Shown here in pieces: positions 42,837-49,536 of a stretch of DNA of 64,000 nucleotides. The notes under the pieces are model-generated. The model saw only the letters and a program-made list of their open reading frames with translations, searched no databases and was not told the origin of the DNA. A program made the translations under genes and the position numbers. This DNA is from Paenibacillus sinensis (GTDB taxonomy: Bacteria > Bacillota > Bacilli > Paenibacillales > Paenibacillaceae): NCBI RefSeq assembly GCF_019904155.1, contig NZ_JAHCMB010000191.1, positions 39,014 to 103,013 of the forward strand, read 5' to 3'. How positions within the stretch are numbered: position 1 is the first letter of the stretch; every line of letters begins with the position of its first letter.

Positions 42837-43688
42837 CTACAATTTCTCGTCGGCAATCAAATTCTCGCAAGTGCTCAACCGTTCATAGCTGTCTTCCTGC
42901 CCTACCGTCAGGAACAAATACAGGATTTCGATTACGGTCATTGCCGATACTCTGGAGAAGCAGAACTCATCCAGGAACAGTTTTTCTCTGGTGGCTGTCT
43001 GGATATGGTAATCCACATCAGCTCCGATGGTCGATCGAGGATTGTTGGTAATACCGATTGTAGTTACTCCATTGGCCTTGGCCACCTGTACCATTTTAGC
43101 AACCTGCCGCGACTCTCCGGAGTTTGAAATGGCGATCAATACATCGCCCTTCTTCAAGGCCAAAGAAAAGGCCAGCTGAGTTTCCCAAATCGTACCGGAG
43201 ACTGCCCGGATTCCAATCTCATTGAGCTTATAAGCACCATCTAAGGCAACCGGAATGGTATTGCCAACTGCCGTAAGCTGCACGAGCCCTGCATGTTGGA
43301 TACAGTCCAAAATGGTATTTAATTGCTCTGCATCAATTAGGGAAAAAGTCTGCTTTAACTCTTCCACTTTATTGGCTAAAATATTCTGCAACGACTGACC
43401 AATATCATTCCTGGAAATCGTATTCGAGACCGACACATGATCATCGCTCAACACGATCTCTTTTGCCAGACCAATCTTCAGATGATGGAAGCCCTCAACC
43501 TCGCATTTCTTACAAAACCTTGAGATGGTAGCTATACTTGTACCGCTTGCCTCCGCTAATTCCCCAATCGTCATATTCACGACTTCTTTATGGTTCTGTA
43601 GAACATAATTGGCAATTTTCTTTTCTTGCTCGAAAAAAGAATCGTACAATATGTTGATGGTATCTATTACCGATCGTTGTCTCTCCAT
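42837..43688 (-). CDS. MurR/RpiR family regulator of the second PTS operon
   Basis: An RpiR helix-turn-helix (IGELAEASGTSIATISRFCKKCEVEGF) is followed by a SIS domain (GLVQLTAVGNTIPVALDGAYKL and GDVLIAISNSGESRQVAK), 283 residues in all. It would sense a sugar phosphate made by the adjacent PTS pathway. A perfect 21-bp palindrome lies 100 bases upstream of its start, and similar copies lie in the PTS promoter, so it probably controls itself and the operon. Confidence 0.87.
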   Translation of the reverse strand: MERQRSVIDTINILYDSFFEQEKKIANYVLQNHKEVVNMTIGELAEASGTSIATISRFCKKCEVEGFHHLKIGLAKEIVLSDDHVSVSNTISRNDIGQSLQNILANKVEELKQTFSLIDAEQLNTILDCIQHAGLVQLTAVGNTIPVALDGAYKLNEIGIRAVSGTIWETQLAFSLALKKGDVLIAISNSGESRQVAKMVQVAKANGVTTIGITNNPRSTIGADVDYHIQTATREKLFLDEFCFSRVSAMTVIEILYLFLTVGQEDSYERLSTCENLIADEKL

Positions 43689-43787
43689 AGGAACCTCACT
43701 ATACTCTATTTTATTGGAAACTATTCATGGCAAACATGGCAAACGCCCACCGGCTTTGGAGGAAAGAGTTCCCTCGCAATAACAGCC

Positions 43788-43808
43788 TTACGAAAATTAT
43801 TTTCGTAA
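43788..43808. promoter_or_regulatory. perfect RpiR-type operator palindrome
   Basis: TTACGAAAAT-T-ATTTTCGTAA is a perfect palindrome of ten-base arms around one central base, upstream of the RpiR gene. Half sites ATTTTCGT and GAAATTATTTTTGTA recur at the PTS promoter. Confidence 0.75.
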
Positions 43809-43891
43809 ACTAATCATATCGTTTATTCCATCATTGTCAATGGGATATGGATGAGGCCTTGGGGTCGGATATTCAAAAGAAAACATATAGA

Positions 43892-43919
43892 AAAGAACGT
43901 CCGATTAAGGACGCTCTTT
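43892..43919 (-). terminator. terminator on the leader-distal side of CRISPR array 2
   Basis: On the minus strand AAAGAGCGTCC pairs with GGACGTTCTTT with one mismatch, followed by T-rich sequence. It lies about 120 bases beyond the trailing repeat and would end the CRISPR transcript. Confidence 0.7.
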
Positions 43920-44041
43920 GCCCTCTGTATATGTCTGTACACTCTACAGAAACCAAGGTTTAGCAATTTCAAACTCTTATTTTTGAAATCTGTTGCGTGG
44001 GTTGGGACCGAGTCGCATATAGCACGGCCCAGGAAGAACAG

Positions 44042-44345
44042 ATTTCAATACGCGCTCCCGCTCGGGGTGCGACCAGTACGAGGCCGTCAGCGGATTGGAT
44101 TGATGCGGAAATTTCAATCCACGCACCCGCATGGGGTGCGACCACTTCCGGCAGCCTTACCTGGTCCTCATTCCACTTATTTCAATCCACGCACCCGCGT
44201 AGGGTGCGACTGCAACAAGGCAGCGGGCAAATGGAGGATTTAGAATATTTCAATCCACGCACCCGCGTAGGGTGCGACTTCAGCGATTTCAAGTGAGTTG
44301 TCTTTGGTCGGAGATTTCAATCCACGCACCCGCGTAGGGTGCGAC
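44042..44345 (-). CRISPR. CRISPR array 2, type I-C repeats (5 repeats, 4 spacers)
   Basis: Repeats are at 44042-44073 (degenerate, the leader-distal end), 44111-44142, 44179-44210, 44247-44278 and 44314-44345. Spacers are 37, 36, 36 and 35 bp. Repeats read ATTTCAATCCACGCACCCGCGT then AGGGTGCGAC at the leader end and drift away from it, as expected for an old trailing end. The repeat centre (CCGCGT) differs from that of arrays 1 and 3 (CCACAC). Transcription is leftward. Confidence 0.93.
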
Positions 44346-44514
44346 AGCGCCCAACCTCCCGCCTTACCTGGCGGCAATTTGGAAACGTTATAGTGCGAAC
44401 CTCGCTGAACGATCCGGTTTCAAGGTCGCCTTTTTCTCAAAAAAATCGCAAAAACCCTTGTCCCACAAGTGGTGCGAATCTCCCGGGATTTTTATGGGAG
44501 CTTGGGGTTCGCAC
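44346..44514 (-). promoter_or_regulatory. CRISPR leader 2
   Basis: It is aligned with leaders 1 and 3 (AGCGCCCAAC at the array edge, TATAGTGCGAACCTC, GGTTTCAAGG, AAACCCTTGTCCCACAAG). The end carries GTGCGAATC and GGTTCGCAC, an inverted repeat with one wobble position. Confidence 0.8.
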
Positions 44515-44549
44515 TAATACCCAACCATCTATCCTGCGCAGTTGGCAGT

Positions 44550-44957
44550 TTAGACTTTTTCAGACAAGCCGATTTTGCCAGCTTTGTATTGTTCAACCCA
44601 CTCCGGATGCTCCGGGATTTGTTGAGCAAATTTGATCAGGATGCTTAAGCCGGATTGCACATCATTTTGATTAAAAAATTCATTCATTCGATCATAGCTC
44701 TTTCTGTCAACCTGCTTCATCAGATCGCTGGTTTTTATATAGTCGTCTGGTGCGCCTTTCGGTCTGTCAATATCGGGTACGACCTCATGATCAATGTCTG
44801 CTGCAATTTTGCGGGCTGTGTCGCTGATTTCCAGTATGTCCTGCAATTTTTCCGGATGAGACTGGTCGGTTGCAGTTTGCAGTGTAGGTCTTTCAGTTTG
44901 CTGGTTTAGTTTGTACAAATTAAGGTTCAGGATGGAGGTGGAATTTGTTATGTTCAT
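44550..44957 (-). CDS. hypothetical protein inside the CRISPR zone
   Basis: I do not recognise this 135-residue protein. It is acidic and helical, with a Gln/Thr-rich N terminus and segments such as QDILEISDTARKIAADID. The opening half vaguely resembles flagellar anti-sigma (FlgM-like) or small Bacillota proteins of unknown role, but not enough to name it. AAGAAGGGTGA lies seven bases before the ATG, which supports expression. It sits between CRISPR leader 2 and the leader remnant at 45181, a place where accessory genes are common. Confidence 0.6.
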   Translation of the reverse strand: MNITNSTSILNLNLYKLNQQTERPTLQTATDQSHPEKLQDILEISDTARKIAADIDHEVVPDIDRPKGAPDDYIKTSDLMKQVDRKSYDRMNEFFNQNDVQSGLSILIKFAQQIPEHPEWVEQYKAGKIGLSEKV

Positions 44958-45180
44958 TGGATCACCCTTCTTTCTGCATATTTTCCCCGAGGCGTGTTGC
45001 CCAGAGGTTCCTTCAAGTTATAGCCCCACTCAACTCTTATCGGTAAGTTATTCCAAAATTATAAAACTTCAGGAGGCTGGTAAAAAATCCGGTTAACCGT
45101 GTAGTGATAGCGCCGAAATGATCATTTTGACCAGCAAGCATGTAGAAGCAATGTAGTACAAATCACCAGCAGTTACTTGT

Positions 45181-45264
45181 AAGGTTGCTTTTTACTCAAA
45201 ATAATGCAAAATCCCTTGTTCCACAAGAGAGACAAATCTTTCGGTTTTTTCATGGGAATTGCGG
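45181..45264 (-). pseudogene. decayed CRISPR leader without repeats
   Basis: This segment matches leader 3 over about 84 bases (AAGGTTGC, TTTTACTCAAAATAATGC, AAAATCCCTTGTTCCACAAG, TTTCATGGGAATTGCGG), but no repeat is left beside it. The inverted-repeat arms are mutated. It is the relic of a fourth array. Confidence 0.7.
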
Positions 45265-45279
45265 TTAATCGTTCTATAA

Positions 45280-45460
45280 TGACAGGGGCAGTAGAATGGC
45301 TGAGAAGGATGGATAGCTGATCTCCCAACAGAGAGGCGATTCCTGCGGAGCTTATCAAGCATTGTCGTATTAAATTGTGGGTGTTCGACTCGAACATTTT
45401 GGCTCTACTTAATAATCTCAAAAAGCAATGGAGCGCATTGGTTAAGAGTCGCAATCTAAT
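45280..45460 (+). pseudogene. decayed copy of the holin-like toxin locus
   Basis: This segment aligns along its length with 45552-45732: GCAGTAGAATGGCTGAGAA.., CTGATCTCCCAACAGAGAGG, GCTTATCAAGCATTGTCGT and TTTTGGCTCTACTTAATAATCTCAAAAAG. The reading frame is broken by stops and indels and the ribosome binding site is degraded. Confidence 0.7.
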
Positions 45461-45609
45461 TTTTACAGAATCTATGTAAAACTACACAAATAACAAGAAG
45501 GTTGATTGAGAGTTGCATAACTTTCCAACTCGTGGAACAGCATGATATAATCACAGAAGCAATAGAATGGCTGACTTGGGCGGTTGGCTAATCTCCCGGA
45601 AGGGAGGTG

Positions 45610-45699
45610 ATGCCTGTGGAGGTTTATCAAGCGTTGTCATTAATATTCATGTTCGGTATGTTCATTTTGGCTCTGCTGAATTACCTCAAAAAGAAATAG
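45610..45699 (+). CDS. putative holin-like type I toxin
   Basis: This 29-residue peptide, beginning MPVEVYQALSLIFMFGMF and ending in three lysines, has one membrane segment. Its length and pattern match the Firmicute holin-like toxin family (Hol-Tox). AGGGAGGTGA overlaps the ATG at 45610; an in-frame GTG at 45616 has better spacing and may be the start. Such toxins are held in check by an antisense RNA. A hairpin overlaps the stop codon, as usual in the family. A decayed copy lies 330 bases upstream. Confidence 0.75.
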   Translation: MPVEVYQALSLIFMFGMFILALLNYLKKK

Positions 45700-45732
45700 A
45701 CCGCCCTGGTCAAAGGTCGCGATCTATTTCTT
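45691..45732. terminator. hairpin overlapping the toxin stop codon
   Basis: AAGAAATAGA pairs perfectly with TCTATTTCTT around an inner GACC/GGTC stem. It probably terminates the toxin mRNA and may mark where an antisense antitoxin RNA starts or overlaps. Confidence 0.65.
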
Positions 45733-45780
45733 GAGGCCTTCCTTATTTTAAGCCACCGCCCTTAAAAGCGGCTATTGCTC

Positions 45781-45809
45781 AGAGAGTCGTGTTACCAGCA
45801 CGGCTCTCT
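45781..45809. terminator. hairpin on the leader-distal side of CRISPR array 3
   Basis: AGAGAGTCGTG pairs with CACGGCTCTCT with one wobble position. The position matches those of the hairpins beyond arrays 1 and 2. Confidence 0.6.
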
Positions 45810-45856
45810 TTGCATTGTACGCTGTTTCTATATTTACTATACCACACTTCGAACGC

Positions 45857-46022
45857 ATTTCAATCCACGCACCCACACAGGGTGCGACCCGATTATCATA
45901 CGGGACCTTCTGGTTCTGATTTTATTTCAATCCACGCACCCACACAGGGTGCGACGTCAGGCGATTACAGATATCAACAACAGTAAGACGATTTCAATCC
46001 ACGCACCCACACAGGGTGCGAC
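45857..46022 (-). CRISPR. CRISPR array 3, type I-C repeats (3 repeats, 2 spacers)
   Basis: Identical 32-bp repeats lie at 45857-45888, 45924-45955 and 45991-46022 with two 35-bp spacers. The repeat matches array 1 (CCCACACAGGGTGCGAC) and differs from array 2 in the centre. Identity of all three repeats suggests recent growth. Transcription is leftward from the leader at 46023. Confidence 0.92.
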
Positions 46023-46191
46023 AGCCCCCACCCTCCCGCCTTACCCGGCGGGCATTTGGAAGCGCTATAGTGCGAACCTCGCCGAACGGACCGGTTTCAA
46101 GGTCGCCTTTTACTCAAAATAACGCAAAATCCCTTATCCCGCAAGAGGTGCGAATCCCCCGGGAATTTCATGGGCGCTTGGGGTTCGCACC
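46023..46191 (-). promoter_or_regulatory. CRISPR leader 3
   Basis: Conserved with leaders 1 and 2. The array edge carries a CCCGCC/GGCGGG stem (also in part in leader 2), then TATAGTGCGAACCTC, and the distal inverted repeat GGTGCGAA..GGTTCGCACC. Confidence 0.8.
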
Positions 46192-46256
46192 AACGACCCA
46201 TCTCAAGAAGTAGAGCTCTCTCTCCCAGCCATGTGTCAAGCCCAGGCCATCTCGTC

Positions 46257-48233
46257 TCAACCCTGCAGCGCCTTGCGCACGCTCAGGATGTATTTCGCCT
46301 GATCCAGCGGGTTCACACCCCGGCGCGGGCGCTCGGCGGTCACGTCGGGCGGGCATTCCTCGTAGCCGTCGAAGAATGAGGTGAAGGTGCTGCGCCCTTT
46401 GGTAAAAGAGCTGAGCTCCGGCGGATACTCCAGCGAGGTCGCCAGCGGCACGCGGCCTTCGATGATCATGCGATCATCCAGCAGCACCGGCGGCTGGAAG
46501 CTGCCTCGCATCTGCACGAGGTCGTTCATGACGCGGCCGCCGTTCTCTTCGGGCACCGCAATGCGCACCCGCAGCACCGGCTCCAGCAGCTTCGTGCCAA
46601 TCCGCGCCAGCCCGTCCATGATGCCCATCGGCGTCGCCACGGCAAAATCCAGCGGGTGGGTATGCCACACATGATGCTGGCCCTCCACCAGCGTAACCTT
46701 GAGGTCCGTCACCTCCCACCCGTACAGCCCTTGCTGCAGCGCTTCCGGCACACGCCGGGCTGTCTCGTTCTGATACTGCGGCAGCAGGTCGGAGCTTCTC
46801 ACGACCGATTCATACCGCAGCCCGCTCCCGGGAGGCCCCGGTTCAATGAGGAATCTCAGAACCGCCCAGCAAGGCTTCGGCATCGTGTAGGCGATGAAGC
46901 CTTCGCCCGCCTGCCGGGGCGTCTCTTTGTAGATCACCGACGGCTTGCCGAAGGTGACCTTCAGCCCGAACCGGGTGTCCAGCACGCTGCTCAGCACCTC
47001 AAGCTGGATCGGGCCCATCACCTTGATGTGCAGCTCCCGCTCCTCCTGCAGCCACTGGGCATCCAGCAGCGGGTCCTCGTCCGCCAGCTCCTGCACGGCC
47101 GCGATGACGCGCTGGTCGTCGGTCCCGGCATCCCAGTGGATGCGGACCGTCAGCAGCGGCACGGCAAGCCTCGCTTCCTCGGGAACCGAATCCGGCGAGC
47201 CAAGGCAATCGCCGACCCGCGCGCCGGCCAGTCCATAGACGACGCCGATGTCTCCGGCCTCCAGCATGCCGATATCCTCGGCCCGTCCGCCTTCGACCTT
47301 GCGAATCTGGGTCGCCTTCTCCTGAAGGCCTCGCGTATGATTCGTCACCAGGTCCCGGTTTCGGATGGAGCCGCTGTACAGCCGGACGTACGCCATCCGC
47401 CCCATGGCGGGGTCCCGCTGGATGCTGAATACGACGCCCGACAACGGTGCGGAGGGCTCACCCCCAGCCGCCGGAAAATAATCGGTCATGGCGTCCAGCA
47501 ACTCCCGGATGCCGAGCCCTTTGGCCGCCGCTCCATAGACCAGCGGGAAGAGTCGGCAGTCGGCGGTGCGTTCGGCCATATGCTTTTTCCAGTCGGCAGG
47601 CTTCGGTTCTTCGCCCGACATGTACATCTCCAGCAGCTCTTCATCACGCTCCGCCATCGCCTCGATCAGCTCCGTCAGCGCCGGCGATCCCGGCTCATCC
47701 GCCCATGTGTCGGCCGCGCCCCAGTAATCCTGCCCGCTGCCGAGCGGAAGCTGAACCGGCACGATGCTGCCGGACAGGTAAGAACGGGCCTGATCCAGCA
47801 CGGCTTTGTGATCCGCGCCGATCCGGTCCATTTTATTCATGAAGATCAGGGTGGGAATGTTCAGCTTCCGCAGCGCCCCCCAGATCATCTCGCTCTGCGC
47901 CTGCACGCCCTCGGCAGCCGACAGAATGAGCACCGCACAGTCCATCACCCGCAGGCTCCGCTCCACCTCGGACATGAAATCGACATGCCCCGGCGTATCG
48001 ACCAGATTCACCTTCATGCCCTTCCAGGCCAAAGAAACGAACGCCGACCGCACCGAAATGCCGCGCTGCCTCTCCACATCCATGGAATCGGTGAGGGCCG
48101 TCCCCTCATCCACGCTTCCGAGTGAACGAATCCTTCCACTTTCATATAAAATATGCTCGGTTGTCGTTGTCTTGCCGGCGTCCACATGCGCAAAAATGCC
48201 GACATTCAGACGCTTCTCCGTCTGCTCTGTCAT
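46257..48233 (-). CDS. TetM/TetO-type ribosomal protection protein
   Basis: This EF-G-like translational GTPase of 658 residues removes tetracycline-type drugs from the ribosome. It has G1 AHVDAGKTTTTEHIL, G2 near RQRGISVRSA, G3 VDTPGHVDF and G4 MNKMDR. Domains II-V follow, with the Tet-family segment DPAMGRMAYVRLYSG and a C-terminal TSFFDGYEECPP tail. I chose the ATG at 48233 with GGGAGAGAG upstream; the longer open frame is unsupported. No leader peptide or transposon was found. Divergent chromosomal homologues occur in Paenibacillus, so activity against clinical tetracyclines is unproven. Confidence 0.83.
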   Translation of the reverse strand: MTEQTEKRLNVGIFAHVDAGKTTTTEHILYESGRIRSLGSVDEGTALTDSMDVERQRGISVRSAFVSLAWKGMKVNLVDTPGHVDFMSEVERSLRVMDCAVLILSAAEGVQAQSEMIWGALRKLNIPTLIFMNKMDRIGADHKAVLDQARSYLSGSIVPVQLPLGSGQDYWGAADTWADEPGSPALTELIEAMAERDEELLEMYMSGEEPKPADWKKHMAERTADCRLFPLVYGAAAKGLGIRELLDAMTDYFPAAGGEPSAPLSGVVFSIQRDPAMGRMAYVRLYSGSIRNRDLVTNHTRGLQEKATQIRKVEGGRAEDIGMLEAGDIGVVYGLAGARVGDCLGSPDSVPEEARLAVPLLTVRIHWDAGTDDQRVIAAVQELADEDPLLDAQWLQEERELHIKVMGPIQLEVLSSVLDTRFGLKVTFGKPSVIYKETPRQAGEGFIAYTMPKPCWAVLRFLIEPGPPGSGLRYESVVRSSDLLPQYQNETARRVPEALQQGLYGWEVTDLKVTLVEGQHHVWHTHPLDFAVATPMGIMDGLARIGTKLLEPVLRVRIAVPEENGGRVMNDLVQMRGSFQPPVLLDDRMIIEGRVPLATSLEYPPELSSFTKGRSTFTSFFDGYEECPPDVTAERPRRGVNPLDQAKYILSVRKALQG

Positions 48234-48438
48234 CCGATGTCTCTCTCCCTGTTCCTCATGTAACCGCTTATCCGTTCCTCCGATTATTGTAACCAATCCG
48301 CTCCGGGTGTTCCAGTGCACGGATTGAAGGCGGCGTGGAATCGCAACAGCGCGGATAAATTCCGTATGACGGACAAACCTAAATCGGATGCAACTTTTTG
48401 GCCCATTTTGCCATCTATAAGGTAGAGGTGATGATATA

Positions 48439-49410
48439 ATGAAGACAAACAACTTGAAACGCGGCGCTAAAATGACGTTGGCCTGCGGAATTATAGCAGC
48501 TTCCCTGTCGATGGGGGCATCCGCCTTCGCCTTCACTGATTTGAAGGGCGATCCGGCCGAGGCCCAGATCCAATCTCTGTACGATGCAGGGGTGATTAAC
48601 GGAGTGTCCAACCAACTGTTTGCTCCCAAAGCCAAAGTCACATACGGACAAGCTATCCAGTTCCTGGTGAACGGCCTGTCCCTTACGCCCGCGGCGGATT
48701 CGAACGGCCCTGCCAAGGCCAGCGATTATTTCACCAAGCTTGACGACAAATCCTGGTATGCACCCTCCTTCGTTACGGCGGTACGGAGCGGTGTGAGCCT
48801 TGCACCCTCGACCGACCCCAAAGCGGTCATAACCCGCGCCGAATTCGCGCATCTGTTGGATCAGGCGATTCAGACCAAGGGGAATTTTCCCGTGACGAAG
48901 ATGTACGCGTTCATTTCGGACGGCGACAAGCTGGATGCGGCGACGATGAACAGTCTTCAGACGCTTTTTAACATGCGTGTGATTACATTTGAGGATGACG
49001 GGAAATTCCGGCCGGATGATGCCGTGACCCGCGCCGAGGCAGCCGTATGGATTTACAACGCGAGAAACGTGATTCAGAATACCCCTTCGGCTTCACCCGG
49101 AGTAGAGGAGAGTGACGCCGCAGCCATGGTATCGATGGAAATAGCGGCCGATGGCGTGAACAAAGTCACCGTGACCGTAGGCAATCTGCCGAACCCGGGG
49201 TATGGCCTGTCCATCGCCCGAATCGAATTCGGTTCAGAGCAGAAGGCCTTCATTTATTATGAAATCACGAAGCCTGCTCCCGGCCAGATGTATGCCCAGG
49301 TAATTTCGACCGCCAAAGCGGTGACTTACCTGCCGGAAGGCTACACGGCCATCGCGAAGCCGCTCCCCGGCTCCTACACGCCGCCCGCTACGGAGTCGCC
49401 GCTGTACTGA
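48439..49410 (+). CDS. secreted SLH-domain protein
   Basis: A cleavable signal peptide (about residues 1-32) precedes S-layer homology repeats. The first (FTDLKGDPAEAQIQSLYDAGVINGV) and third (MRVITFEDDGKFRPDDAVTRAEAAVWIYNA) are clear and the middle one weaker. A C-terminal beta domain (about 225-315) follows. SLH repeats bind pyruvylated cell-wall polymer, so this would be a surface-attached protein of 323 residues. GGTAGAGGTG precedes the ATG and a bidirectional terminator follows. Confidence 0.83.
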   Translation: MKTNNLKRGAKMTLACGIIAASLSMGASAFAFTDLKGDPAEAQIQSLYDAGVINGVSNQLFAPKAKVTYGQAIQFLVNGLSLTPAADSNGPAKASDYFTKLDDKSWYAPSFVTAVRSGVSLAPSTDPKAVITRAEFAHLLDQAIQTKGNFPVTKMYAFISDGDKLDAATMNSLQTLFNMRVITFEDDGKFRPDDAVTRAEAAVWIYNARNVIQNTPSASPGVEESDAAAMVSMEIAADGVNKVTVTVGNLPNPGYGLSIARIEFGSEQKAFIYYEITKPAPGQMYAQVISTAKAVTYLPEGYTAIAKPLPGSYTPPATESPLY

Positions 49411-49450
49411 TCTGTAGCGATGGATCAAGCGAGATAAGTCCTTATTTGTG

Positions 49451-49512
49451 AAAAAAACCTCCGCGCCCCTTCCCCATCCCGTCAAGGATGGAAGAAGCGT
49501 TCGGAGGTTTTT
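49451..49512. terminator. bidirectional terminator
   Basis: AAAAACCTCCG pairs with CGGAGGTTTTT around an inner stem between the convergent SLH and tex genes. Confidence 0.85.
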
Positions 49513-49536
49513 CGCGCGATACCGGTGCCGGCGGTC

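Noticed and set aside
46656..48125. Open frame of 489 codons on the plus strand
   Set aside because: It is antisense to the TetM-type gene and shows no recognisable domain or ribosome binding site.
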